Below, piece by piece: positions 42,734-51,429 of a stretch of DNA of 64,000 bases; position 1 is the first letter of the stretch; each line of letters opens with the position of its first letter. Source of the stretch: CAWDVK01 sp963805715 (lineage in GTDB: Bacteria; Actinomycetota; Actinomycetes; Streptosporangiales; Streptosporangiaceae); assembly GCA_963805715.1 (NCBI GenBank), contig CAWDVK010000004.1, forward strand, positions 248,001 through 312,000, written 5' to 3'. The notes under the pieces were generated by a model. The model worked only from the letters and a program-made list of their open reading frames with translations, ran no database searches and was not told the origin of the DNA. A program made the position numbers and the translations under genes.

Positions 42734-43705
42734 TTACCTGGCCGGCAGCGGCAGCCTGCTCACGATGGCGGCCAGTACCTGCTCCGGCATCTCCTGGCCC
42801 ACGATCGCCTCGGCCGTCGGCAGCAGCCGGTGCGCCAGCACCGGGCCGGCCAGGCGCTGCACGTCATCTGGTATCACGAAATCGCGCCCGTCGAGCGCGG
42901 CATAGGCTCGGCTAGCCCGGAGCAGGTGCAGGGCGGCCCGCGGCGACGCGCCGAGCCGGAGCTCGCGCGAGTTCCGGGTGGCGGTGACCAGGCTGATGAT
43001 GTAGCGCTTTATTTCCTGCGCCACGTGAATCTGGCGCACGGCGGCCACCAGGGCCCGCACGTCGCTGGCGTGCGCGGCGGGCTTGAGGTCATCAAGAGGC
43101 GAGGCCGATCCGTGCGAGTCCAGCATGGCCAGCTCGGCCGATGAATCCGGATAGCCGATGGCGATACGCGCGGTGAACCGGTCCCGCTGGGCCTCCGGCA
43201 GCGGGTAAGTGCCCTCCATCTCCACCGGATTCTGCGTGGCGATGACCATGAACGGCGGCTCGAGCTGATACGTCGCGCCGTCCACCGTGACCTGGCGCTC
43301 CTCCATGCATTCCAGCAGCGCTGACTGCGTCTTCGGCGAGGCGCGGTTGATCTCATCGCCCAGCACGATGTTCGCGAAGATAGGCCCGGGCTTGAATTCG
43401 AATTCGCGGATCTCCTGGTTGTAGGCACTCACCCCGGTGAGGTCGCTGGGCAGCAAGTCAGGCGTGAACTGCACGCGCCGCACCGAGCAGTCAATCGACC
43501 GGGCCAGCGCCTTGGCGAGAAGCGTCTTGCCGACGCCCGGAACGTCCTCGATCAGCACGTGCCCCTCGGCTAGCAGGACGGTGAGAGCGAGCCGGATCGC
43601 CTCTGGCTTGCCGGAAATGACGCTCTCCACGGTGGCGCTGACGCGGCGGGCGACACCGACCAGTTCCTCGAAGCTCCCGCTCGCCGTGCTGCCCCGTCTC
43701 GACAA
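42734..43705 (-). CDS. MoxR-family AAA+ ATPase
   Basis: 323 residues. Walker A EDVPGVGKTLLAKALARS, Walker B NIVLGDEINRASPKTQSALL with MEERQVTVDG, sensor 1 VIATQNPVEMEGTYPLPEAQ, arginine fingers in DRFTARIAIGYP, and a C-terminal lid with GASPRAALHLLRASRAYA. TTG 43705 is the start: it follows GAGGAGG at 8 nt, and the GTG just before it is out of frame. First gene of the MoxR-DUF58-TgpA operon, divergent from mraZ across 398 bp that carry the MraZ boxes. Confidence 0.93.
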   Translation of the reverse strand: MSRRGSTASGSFEELVGVARRVSATVESVISGKPEAIRLALTVLLAEGHVLIEDVPGVGKTLLAKALARSIDCSVRRVQFTPDLLPSDLTGVSAYNQEIREFEFKPGPIFANIVLGDEINRASPKTQSALLECMEERQVTVDGATYQLEPPFMVIATQNPVEMEGTYPLPEAQRDRFTARIAIGYPDSSAELAMLDSHGSASPLDDLKPAAHASDVRALVAAVRQIHVAQEIKRYIISLVTATRNSRELRLGASPRAALHLLRASRAYAALDGRDFVIPDDVQRLAGPVLAHRLLPTAEAIVGQEMPEQVLAAIVSRLPLPAR

Positions 43706-44009
43706 TCACGTGTCCTCCTCGCATCAATGCGCTCCGCGCCATCATTGGTCGATCGCGCAGGAGGTTAGCTGATCAGACATTACGTCGCTGAGCGGCTCCC
43801 GCACGATTCTGAGACCGGCTTGGTACGCCGTTGAGACGAATTGCCGGCGCGCGCCGCTGGCCCCCCTGGGGCCGTCCGGGCGCGATGTCACGCCTGGCCC
43901 TTCCTGGGGGTGCCCCCGGATCCCGCTGAGACCGGCTACTCCACTCTGCTCCACCCTTCTGACCTCGAAATTCCTTCGCGGTCGCGTCCGATTAACCGGG
44001 TTTCCGTCA

Positions 44010-44060
44010 TTGACCGTGGGGGATAGTGGAGTACAGTGGTGCGCGGTGGGGCAGGAGTGG
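44010..44060 (+). promoter_or_regulatory. dcw promoter with MraZ boxes
   Basis: GTGG cores start at 44016, 44026, 44036 and 44046 with exact 10-bp spacing (GTGGGG, GTGGAG, GTGGTG, GTGGGG), and a fifth at 44057. This is the helical-phase direct repeat bound by MraZ in known systems. They overlay a promoter: TTGACC (44010-44015), 16-nt spacer, TACAGT (44032-44037). Autorepression of mraZ and the dcw genes is expected. The rest of 43706-44009 shows GC-rich hairpins but no gene. Confidence 0.8.
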
Positions 44061-44103
44061 CCGCACTGCGTACCGCAGGTGGGGGACTGGGGAGGTGAGG
44101 CCG

Positions 44104-44535
44104 GTGTTTCTCGGTACTCACACGCCCCGCCTGGATGAGAAAGGCCGGCTGTTCCTGCCGGCCAAGTACCGCGAGGAGCTCGCGCACGGGATCGTCCTGA
44201 CCAAGGGCCAGGAGCGGTGCCTCTACGTGTTCCCCGTCTCGGAGTTCGGCCGCATCACCGAAGCGCTGCGCACCGCCCCCGTCACCGCGAAATCCGTCAG
44301 GGATTACAGCCGCGTGTTCTTCGCGAGCGCATCCGACGAGGTACCCGACCGGCAGGGCCGGATCACCATCCCGCCCGGCCTGCGCGAGTACGCGGCGCTG
44401 CAGCGCGACTGCGTCGTCATCGGGGCCAACACCCGGCTGGAGATCTGGGACGCCACGTCCTGGGCCACCTACCTGGACCAGCAGGAGGACGCATTCTCCG
44501 ACGCATCAGAGGAGGTGCTGCCAGGAGTTCTGTAG
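44104..44535 (+). CDS. mraZ: MraZ, transcriptional regulator of the dcw cluster
   Basis: 143 residues, two SpoVT/AbrB-like halves: FLGTHTPRLDEKGRLFLPAK and the second DEVPDRQGRITIPPGLREYA. Ring-forming DNA-binding protein that represses its own operon. GTG 44104 gives the canonical MFLGTHTPRLD start with GGGGAGG at 44089-44095; GTG 44095 is possible but overlaps that site. The next gene starts after 208 nt with no obvious second promoter. Confidence 0.94.
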   Translation: MFLGTHTPRLDEKGRLFLPAKYREELAHGIVLTKGQERCLYVFPVSEFGRITEALRTAPVTAKSVRDYSRVFFASASDEVPDRQGRITIPPGLREYAALQRDCVVIGANTRLEIWDATSWATYLDQQEDAFSDASEEVLPGVL

Positions 44536-44743
44536 GCGGGCACCGCTGGGCTGCGGTGCCCGGTGCCCGGCGAGGTCTCCACCCGTGCCGGACGGCCCGG
44601 CCGGCTGACGTCACTTCCCCGGCGCCAGGCGGTCAGCGGGGTCGTCAGCGAACGAGCGCGGATGGGGACCTGGCCGGGGCACCGGCCGGCCCTGCGGGCG
44701 CGGCCGGGACGTGGCGGCATGTGACAGCGGGAGAGGGGGCTCG

Positions 44744-45703
44744 ATGGGTACGGCTGCGGCCGGTCATCTGCCGGTCATGAAGGACCGGGTGCTCGCGCTG
44801 CTCGCGCCTGCGCTGGAGCCCGCCGGCGCAGTGGTCGTGGACGCGACTCTCGGCCGGGCTGGTCATGCCGCTGCCCTCCTCGAGGCTCACCCTGACCTGA
44901 CGCTGATCGGCATCGACGCCGACCAGACGGCCATCGAGGAGTCCGGCCGCCTGCTCGCGCCCTTCGCCGCCAGGGTGGCGCTGGTGCAGGCCAGCTACGG
45001 CGAGCTGGCGCAGATCCTGGCCGATCTCGGCCATCCGCGGGTGCACGGCGCGCTCTTCGATCTCGGTGTTTCCTCGCCCCAGCTGGATGACCCCGGCCGC
45101 GGCTTCGCCTACTCCTATGACGCTCCGCTGGACATGCGCATGGACCAGTCCGGGCCGCTGACGGCGGCCGATGTCGTCAATACTTACCCGGCTGACCAGC
45201 TGGCGCAGGTCCTGCGCCGTTACGGCGAGGAGCGGTTCGCCGGCCGGATCGCCGCCTCCGTGGTGCGCGAACGGGAGCGCGAGCCGATCACCTCGACGCT
45301 GCGGCTGGCGGAGATCGTCCGCTCGGCCATACCGGCCGCCGCCCGGCGCAGCGGGGGCAATCCCGCTAAGCGCACGTTCCAGGGCCTGCGCATCGAGGTC
45401 AACGGCGAGCTCGACGCCCTGCACCGCGCGCTGCCGGCCGCACTGGACGCGGTCAGGGTCGGCGGCCGGGTCGTGGCGCTGGCCTATCACTCACTGGAGG
45501 ACAGGGCGGTCAAGCGGGCCTTTGCCGAGCGTGCGGCCGACAGCACGCCGCGCGGCCTGCCCGTATCGCTGCCCGGGAGCCGGCCGCAGTTCCGCCTGCT
45601 GACCAGGGGAGCTGAGCGGCCGGCCGAGCAGGAAGTCGAGGCCAACCCGCGGGCTGCTTCCGCGCGGCTGCGCGCGGCTGAGCGCGTGCGGGCGGCGGCA
45701 TGA
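44744..45703 (+). CDS. rsmH: 16S rRNA m4C1402 methyltransferase
   Basis: 319 residues. SAM-dependent Rossmann methyltransferase: HLPVMKDRVLALLAPAL, VVDATLGRAGHAAALLE (SAM loop; usual 'GGHS' here reads GRAGHA), IGIDADQTAIE, GALFDLGVSSPQLDDPGRGF, and C-terminal KRTFQGLRIEVNGEL with LAYHSLEDRAVKRAF. ATG 44744 after GAGAGGGGG. The stop overlaps a 27-codon ORF by 4 nt, so the usual direct junction to ftsL is replaced by that ORF. Confidence 0.95.
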   Translation: MGTAAAGHLPVMKDRVLALLAPALEPAGAVVVDATLGRAGHAAALLEAHPDLTLIGIDADQTAIEESGRLLAPFAARVALVQASYGELAQILADLGHPRVHGALFDLGVSSPQLDDPGRGFAYSYDAPLDMRMDQSGPLTAADVVNTYPADQLAQVLRRYGEERFAGRIAASVVREREREPITSTLRLAEIVRSAIPAAARRSGGNPAKRTFQGLRIEVNGELDALHRALPAALDAVRVGGRVVALAYHSLEDRAVKRAFAERAADSTPRGLPVSLPGSRPQFRLLTRGAERPAEQEVEANPRAASARLRAAERVRAAA

Positions 45704-45783
45704 CGGCCAGCCAGACCATGACGAGCGGGGCCAGCATGCGGGCCAGCCGCCCGGATGCGACACGGAGGGATGTCAGCGGATGA
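45700..45783 (+). CDS. 27-codon coupling ORF between rsmH and ftsL
   Basis: ATG 45700 overlaps the rsmH stop (ATGA) and its own TGA (45781-45783) overlaps the ftsL ATG 45780 (ATGA). The peptide begins MTASQTMTSGASMRASRPD and is short, polar and without recognisable features. The exact double overlap suggests that ribosomes pass from rsmH to ftsL through it. It may have no function as a peptide. Confidence 0.45.
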   Translation: MTASQTMTSGASMRASRPDATRRDVSG

Positions 45784-46322
45784 TCGAGACTGAGCTGAGC
45801 ACGCGCGAACGGGGGCAGCGTCCGGCCAGCCGAGGGCTGCGGGACCGGCCAGCCGCAGCGCGGCCGGCCGCCGCGGCCCGGCCGGCCGGGACGGCACCGC
45901 CCAGGCAGCGGCTGGCGGGGCCAGCGCGGCCGCGGCCGGGTGCCCCGGCGCCGGGCGCCGCGGACCGCGGCCGCGCGGCAGCCGGCCGTCGCCGGGCCCC
46001 GGCGGCGCGGATGCCTTTCGTCCTGCTCATCCTGGGGCTGCTGGGCGGCGGCCTGGTCTGCCTGCTGGTGATTAACACGACGCTGGCCACTGCCTCGTTC
46101 GCCATCAGTAACCTGCAGCAGGGCAACGCCTCCCTCGCGCAGCAGGAGCAGGTCCTGCAGCAGCAGATCGCCCAGGAGGAGTCGCCGGCCTCGATCGAGC
46201 AGCGCGCCTACCGGCTCGGCCTGCGCGAGCAGCAGGTCCTCAGTTTCCTTGACGTGCAGACGCACCGGACTTATGCGCAGCCGTCGTCCGCCGTTCCCGG
46301 TGCCGCCGGGTACGCGCCGTGA
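45780..46322 (+). CDS. ftsL: FtsL-like septum protein
   Basis: 180 residues. A 75-residue Arg/Ala/Pro-rich cytoplasmic region, one membrane helix (about 80-102, FVLLILGLLGGGLVCLLVIN), then a coiled-coil periplasmic part with a heptad-like QQGNASLAQQEQVLQQQIAQ followed by ESPASIEQRAYRLGLREQ. This matches FtsL of the divisome, which with FtsB and FtsQ activates FtsW/FtsI. Assigned by topology and position, as FtsL diverges strongly. Confidence 0.85.
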   Translation: MIETELSTRERGQRPASRGLRDRPAAARPAAAARPAGTAPPRQRLAGPARPRPGAPAPGAADRGRAAAGRRRAPAARMPFVLLILGLLGGGLVCLLVINTTLATASFAISNLQQGNASLAQQEQVLQQQIAQEESPASIEQRAYRLGLREQQVLSFLDVQTHRTYAQPSSAVPGAAGYAP

Positions 46323-46374
46323 CCAGCGCGGAGGGGCAGGACGGTCCGGCCGGATCCCGGCCCGCTGGCCGGCC

Positions 46375-48360
46375 ATGCGCGGCGGTCCCGGCGCGAGCCG
46401 TCCGCGGGCCGGCGCTGGCCGCGTCCCCGGCCCGCGCCGCGCGGCACCGCGCCGGGCGGCACCGGGCCGGGCAGCACACGGCGAGGCAGCACAGGGGCGG
46501 GCAGCACAGCTGCGGGCAGGCCAGGGCCGGCCGGGGCCGCGGCCGGCTGGCGGGCCGGCCCAGCGCCCGATAGCACCGGGCCGCAGGCGGCAGGCGCCGG
46601 CCGCGCTGCGCAGGCCGATACTGCGCCGCGGCCGGGCGGGCCGCCGGCTGAACCTCACCCTGCTGTGCCTCATCCTCGTGCTGGCGCTGTTCGCGGCCAG
46701 GCTGATCCAGCTGCAGGGCCTGGACGCGGCCAGGTACCGGACGCTGGCCGATGAGGACAAGGTCGCGACGGTCCCGCTGCCCACCGTCCGCGGCAGCATC
46801 ACCACCAGCGACGGCACCGTCCTGGCCATGACCGTCCAGACCGACCTGGTGTTCGGCGATCCCGCGGAGATCCCGCGCGGTCAGCAGCCGGCGGCCGCGG
46901 CGAAGCTCGCCGGGCCGCTGCGGCTGGCACCCGGCGTGATCCTGAGCCTGCTGCAGCATCCGTCCTCACCCGAGTACGTCGTGCTCAGCAAGGTGGTCAG
47001 CGCCTCGACCGCCGCCGCGATCGCCAGCCTCAAGCTGCCGGGCATCGGCCTGATACCGAGCTACGCACGGTCCTACCCGAACGGCGACCTAGCCGCGAGC
47101 GTGCTCGGCTTCACCAACGTCCGGGGCGGCGACCTGGTCGGCGAGGGCGGCCTGGAGCAGGAGTTCAACGCCGAGCTGGCCGGCCGGGACGGCAGCGAGG
47201 AAGTGGAGAAGGACGCCGGCGGCCAGCCCATCCCTGGCACGCAGGACAACGTCCGGCCGCCGATACCCGCGGTGAGCATCCGGACCACGATCCAGTCCGA
47301 CATCCAGTACGAGGCTGAGCAGGAATGCAAGCTGCGGGTTAAGCAGACCCATGCCCGCAACTGCTCCATTATCGTGATGGACCCCCGCACCGGCCAGATC
47401 CTGGCCATGGCCCAGTGGCCGACCTTCAGCCCGGCCTCGCCGACCAGCCTGCAGGCGACGCAGAACATCGCCATCGGGGACGTTTTCGCACCCGGCAGCA
47501 CGCTGAAGCCGGTGACCGTGGCCGCGGCGCTGGAGCAAGGCCACCAGACGGCGATGAGCCCCTACACGATCCCGTACCAGATCGACCTGAACGGCTACTC
47601 GTTCCACGACGCGGAGGAGCATGCCACCGCCCGGTACACCATCGCCGGCATCGTGGCCTACTCCAGCAACGTCGGCATGGTGCAGGTGGCGCAGCACATC
47701 AGCCCGCAGGTGCAGAACCAGTACCTGCGGGCGTTCGGCCTCGGCTCGGACAGCGGGCTGGGCCTGCCGGGCGAGACGCCGGGCCTGCTGCCCGCACCGG
47801 GATCCGCTGACTACTGGGGCGATGAGCGGTACGAGCTCTCGTTCGGCCAGGGCGTCGGGGTCACCGCCCTGCAGATGGCCAGCATCTACTCGACCATCGC
47901 CAACGGCGGCGTGCGGGTCCAGCCCTCTCTCGTGGCCGGCGCCGCGACCGCCGCCGGGGTCTTCCGCCCGGCGCCTGTGCCGCCGCGCCGCCGGGTGATC
48001 CAGGCCAGGACCGCCGCGACCCTGATGAAGATCCTGCAGCAGGTCCCGGCGGTTGACGCCGCCCAGGGCGAGCCGTGGGGGCTGATCAGCGGGTACACGG
48101 TGGCAGCCAAGACCGGCACCGCGCAGGTACCCGGCTCAGGCAACTGCCTGTGCCAGTACGGCTCCAGCTACATTGGCATCGCTCCGGCGAACAACCCGCA
48201 GCTGGTGGTCGCCGTCAATATCCAGGACCCGAAGGACGGATACTACGGTGATGTCGTCGCCGGACCCGTCTTCTACAACGTGATGAAGTTCGCGCTGCAG
48301 ACCATGAAGATCCCGCCGGACGGCGGCCACGCGCCCTACATCAGGCTCACCGCGCCGTGA
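46375..48360 (+). CDS. ftsI: Septal peptidoglycan transpeptidase FtsI (PBP3)
   Basis: About 661 residues. Arg/Pro-rich cytoplasmic tail, one membrane helix (LNLTLLCLILVLALFAA), PBP dimerisation domain (about 125-310: VRGSITTSDGTVLAMTV, GEGGLEQEFN), and transpeptidase domain with SxxK GSTLKP (about 375), SxN YSSNVG (about 430) and KTG AAKTGTAQ (about 579). The start is unclear: the GTG overlapping ftsL (46319, GTGA) is in another frame that stops at 46573; this frame has ATG 46375 but no ribosome-binding site. The GC repeat region in between may hide a frameshift or an extended N-terminus. Gap of 19 nt to murE. Confidence 0.9.
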   Translation: MRGGPGASRPRAGAGRVPGPRRAAPRRAAPGRAAHGEAAQGRAAQLRAGQGRPGPRPAGGPAQRPIAPGRRRQAPAALRRPILRRGRAGRRLNLTLLCLILVLALFAARLIQLQGLDAARYRTLADEDKVATVPLPTVRGSITTSDGTVLAMTVQTDLVFGDPAEIPRGQQPAAAAKLAGPLRLAPGVILSLLQHPSSPEYVVLSKVVSASTAAAIASLKLPGIGLIPSYARSYPNGDLAASVLGFTNVRGGDLVGEGGLEQEFNAELAGRDGSEEVEKDAGGQPIPGTQDNVRPPIPAVSIRTTIQSDIQYEAEQECKLRVKQTHARNCSIIVMDPRTGQILAMAQWPTFSPASPTSLQATQNIAIGDVFAPGSTLKPVTVAAALEQGHQTAMSPYTIPYQIDLNGYSFHDAEEHATARYTIAGIVAYSSNVGMVQVAQHISPQVQNQYLRAFGLGSDSGLGLPGETPGLLPAPGSADYWGDERYELSFGQGVGVTALQMASIYSTIANGGVRVQPSLVAGAATAAGVFRPAPVPPRRRVIQARTAATLMKILQQVPAVDAAQGEPWGLISGYTVAAKTGTAQVPGSGNCLCQYGSSYIGIAPANNPQLVVAVNIQDPKDGYYGDVVAGPVFYNVMKFALQTMKIPPDGGHAPYIRLTAP

Positions 48361-48379
48361 ACGGAGGTACCCTCGGCCA

Positions 48380-50026
48380 GTGCCACCGGCTCTTCGTCCC
48401 GAACATGTCACCGCGCGCCCGCTAGCAGAGCTGGCGGCGCTGCTCGGCCTGAAGTCGGCTCATCAGGCCGGCCCGGATGCCCACTCTGCCCCGGCCGGGC
48501 TGACCGGCGTGTCCGGGCTGACCCATGACTCGCGCCGGGTGCGGCCCGGCGACCTGTACGCGGCGCTGCCGGGCAGCCGCGTCCACGGCGCCCGGTTCTG
48601 CGCCGACGCGGCGGCAGCCGGCGCGGTGGCCGTGCTCACCGATCAGGCCGGCCGGGCCGCCGCGGTGGCCAGCGGGCTGCCGGTCTTCGTGGTCGCCGGC
48701 CCGCGCGCCAGGCTCGGCGAGATCGCGGCCTGGATCTACGGCCAGCCGTCCGGCCGGCTGCTGCTGATCGGCGTCACCGGTACCAGCGGCAAGACGACGA
48801 CCACCTACCTGCTGGAGTCAGGCCTGCGGATGGCGGGCCACCGCACCGGCCTGATCGGGGGCGTCGAGACCCGGATCGGCGCCGTCGTCGAGGCCAGCCA
48901 GCTCACCACGCCGGAGGCCGCTGACCTGCAGGCCGCCCTCGCGGTGATGGCCGAGCGCGGAGTCACGGCGGCAGCGATGGAGGTATCCAGCCATGCCCTC
49001 GCGCTCGGCCGCGTCGACGGCACCCACTATGACGTGGCCATCTTCACGAACCTGTCCCAGGATCACCTCGACTTTCACCCCAGCATGGACGACTACTTCG
49101 CCGCCAAGGCGGAGCTGTTCACGCCGCGCTACGCCTCCGCCGCCGTGGTCAACATCGACGATCCGCGTGGCCGGCAGCTGGCCCGCAGCGCGCAGATCCC
49201 GCTGACGACCTTCTCCGCGGCCGGCCAGCAGGCCGCTGACTGGCGGGCCGTGGACGTGCGCGCAGGCGCAGACGGAAGCACGTTCCGGGTTATCGGCCCT
49301 GGCGGCGTGGAGGCCGACGCTTCCGTTTCGCTGCCAGGGCCGTTCAATGTCGCCAATGCGCTCGGCGCGATCGTCGGGCTGGTGGAGGCCGGCGTCAGCC
49401 TGGCCAGCGCGGTGGCCGGCGTGGCCGCCTGCCCGGGGGTGCCCGGCAGGCTGGAGCGGGTCGACGACGGGCAGGACTTCACCGTGCTGGTCGACTACTC
49501 GCACAAGCCCGGGGCCGTCGAGGCCGTGCTGACCGCGCTCCGGCCGGTCACCCAGGGCAGCCTGACGATCATGCTCGGCTGCGGGGGCGAGCGGGATCCT
49601 GGCAAGCGCCCGCTGATGGGTGCCGCGGCCGCGGCCATGGCCGATAAAGTGATCCTCACCAGCGATAACCCGCGCTCGGAGGACCCGCTCGCGATTCTCG
49701 CCGAGATGCTGGCCGGCGTGCTCGAGGTCCCGCAGGACCGCCGCGCGCACGTGCTCGTGGAGCCGGACCGGGCGGCGGCGATCGGGCTCGCGATCAATAC
49801 GGCGGGGAAGGGCGACGTGGTGCTGCTGGCAGGCAAGGGCCATGAGCGCGGCCAGTGCACCGACGCCGGGGTGATTCCCTTCGATGACCGTGAGGTGGCA
49901 GCCGAGGCGCTGGCAGCCCGGCGCGCCGTCGAGGATGCGGCGCTGAGCGGCAGCCACGGCACCGGCGCGGGCCGGCCTGACCGGCGCCGCGGGGACGCGA
50001 GCGCAGACAACGCGGAGGACGCGTGA
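48380..50026 (+). CDS. murE: UDP-MurNAc-tripeptide synthetase (meso-DAP adding)
   Basis: 548 residues. N-terminal UDP domain, central ATPase with GVTGTSGKTTTTYLLE, EVSSHALALGRVDG, FTNLSQDHLDFHPSMDDYFA (carbamylated-Lys site AAKAELF), C-terminal domain with TSDNPRSEDP. The DNPR motif indicates meso-diaminopimelate as substrate, so the wall is meso-DAP based. GTG 48380. Overlaps murF by 4 nt (GTGA). A short Arg/Asp-rich tail (about 525-548) is not part of the fold. Confidence 0.96.
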   Translation: MPPALRPEHVTARPLAELAALLGLKSAHQAGPDAHSAPAGLTGVSGLTHDSRRVRPGDLYAALPGSRVHGARFCADAAAAGAVAVLTDQAGRAAAVASGLPVFVVAGPRARLGEIAAWIYGQPSGRLLLIGVTGTSGKTTTTYLLESGLRMAGHRTGLIGGVETRIGAVVEASQLTTPEAADLQAALAVMAERGVTAAAMEVSSHALALGRVDGTHYDVAIFTNLSQDHLDFHPSMDDYFAAKAELFTPRYASAAVVNIDDPRGRQLARSAQIPLTTFSAAGQQAADWRAVDVRAGADGSTFRVIGPGGVEADASVSLPGPFNVANALGAIVGLVEAGVSLASAVAGVAACPGVPGRLERVDDGQDFTVLVDYSHKPGAVEAVLTALRPVTQGSLTIMLGCGGERDPGKRPLMGAAAAAMADKVILTSDNPRSEDPLAILAEMLAGVLEVPQDRRAHVLVEPDRAAAIGLAINTAGKGDVVLLAGKGHERGQCTDAGVIPFDDREVAAEALAARRAVEDAALSGSHGTGAGRPDRRRGDASADNAEDA

Positions 50027-51429
50027 TCCCGCTGTCGCTCGCGCAGATCGCGCGGATCACCGGCGCCACCCTGGACGCGGTGCCTGACGCCGGCGCCCTG
50101 GTCGGCGGCCCGGTGGTGATCGACTCGCGGGAGGTTCAGCCGGGGAGCCTGTTCGCTGCCCTGCCGGGCGAGCGGGCCGACGGGCACGACTTCGCCGCCG
50201 CGGCGATCGCCGGCGGGGCGGCCGCGGTCCTGGCCGCCCGGCCGGTCGGCGTGCCCGCGCTGATCGTCGCTGACGTGCCGGCCGCGCTCGCGGCGCTGGC
50301 CAGGGCGGTCGTCGACAGGCTGGGTGATGGCCTGGAGGTCATCGGCATCACCGGCTCCGTCGGCAAGACCACCACCAAGGACCTGGCGGCCCAGCTGATC
50401 GAGACGGTCGGCCCGACGGTGTCACCCCGCGATTCCTACAACAACGAGATCGGCCACCCGCTGACCGTGCTGCGCGTCACCAGCCAGACGCGCTTCCTCA
50501 TCTCGGAGCTGTCGGCACGCGGCGCCGGCCACATCGCCGCCCTCTGCCGGGTCGCGCCGCCCAGGATCGGCGCGGTGCTGTGCGTCGGTCACGCGCACGC
50601 CGGGGAATTCGGCAGCCTCGAGCAGGTGGCGCTGGCCAAGGGCGAGCTGGTGGAGGCCCTGCCGCGCGGCGGAGTGGCCGTCCTGAACGCCGACGATCCG
50701 CTGGTCCTGGCGATGGCCGGGCGCACAGCGGCCCGGATCGTGACGTTCGGCAGGTCCGCGGCGGCCGGCGTGCGCGCGGCCGGCGTGCGGCTGGACGACC
50801 GCGGCAGGCCCGGTTTCACCCTGCTGATGGCAGGCGAGTCCGCCCCGGTCCGGCTGCGGCTGTTCGGCGAGCATCATGTCACCAACGCGCTGGCCGCGGC
50901 GGCGCTCGCGCAGCAGGCCGGGCTGACCACGGCCGCCATCGCCGAGGGGCTGTCGGCCGCGGTCCAGCGCAGCCGGTGGCGGATGGAAGTCACCGAGCGG
51001 GCCGACGGCGTGACGGTGATCAACGACGCCTATAACGCGAACCCGGAGTCGCTGCGGGCGGCGATCGACGCGCTGGCGGTGATGTCCCGCGGCCGCCGCG
51101 GGTTCGCCGTGCTCGGCCAGATGAACGAGCTGGGTGACCAGGCGGACGAGTTCCACGAGGAGGCCGGCCTGGCCGCGGCGGCCGGGGTGGCCGGGCTGCT
51201 CGTGGTGGGCAGCGGGACGGCGCCGCTGCTGGCCGGGGCCAAGGCCGTGCCGTCCTGGCACGGCGAGCTGGTGGCGGTGCCCGATGCTGCGGCGGCGGTG
51301 CGCGAGCTCGATCAGCGGCTGCGCGGCGGCGACGTGGTCCTGGTCAAGGCCTCGCACTCGATCGGGCTGGAGCGGGTCGCGCTGGCGCTCACCGGTGAGC
51401 TGCCCGCGGGGCAGGAGCCCGCGCGTTGA
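50023..51429 (+). CDS. murF: UDP-MurNAc-tripeptide D-Ala-D-Ala ligase
   Basis: 468 residues. Mur ligase motifs: IDSREVQPGSLFAAL, ATP loop GITGSVGKTTTKDLAAQLIE, NNEIGHPLTVLR, FGEHHVTNALAAAA, VINDAYNANPESLRAAIDAL. Adds D-Ala-D-Ala to complete the pentapeptide. GTG start overlapping murE, and its stop overlaps the TTG start of the first mraY (TTGA). Confidence 0.96.
   Translation: MIPLSLAQIARITGATLDAVPDAGALVGGPVVIDSREVQPGSLFAALPGERADGHDFAAAAIAGGAAAVLAARPVGVPALIVADVPAALAALARAVVDRLGDGLEVIGITGSVGKTTTKDLAAQLIETVGPTVSPRDSYNNEIGHPLTVLRVTSQTRFLISELSARGAGHIAALCRVAPPRIGAVLCVGHAHAGEFGSLEQVALAKGELVEALPRGGVAVLNADDPLVLAMAGRTAARIVTFGRSAAAGVRAAGVRLDDRGRPGFTLLMAGESAPVRLRLFGEHHVTNALAAAALAQQAGLTTAAIAEGLSAAVQRSRWRMEVTERADGVTVINDAYNANPESLRAAIDALAVMSRGRRGFAVLGQMNELGDQADEFHEEAGLAAAAGVAGLLVVGSGTAPLLAGAKAVPSWHGELVAVPDAAAAVRELDQRLRGGDVVLVKASHSIGLERVALALTGELPAGQEPAR

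Noticed and set aside
46319..46573. Separate 84-residue gene overlapping ftsL
   Set aside because: Low-complexity Arg/Ala/Gly/His sequence with no domain; kept only as an alternative for the FtsI N-terminus.
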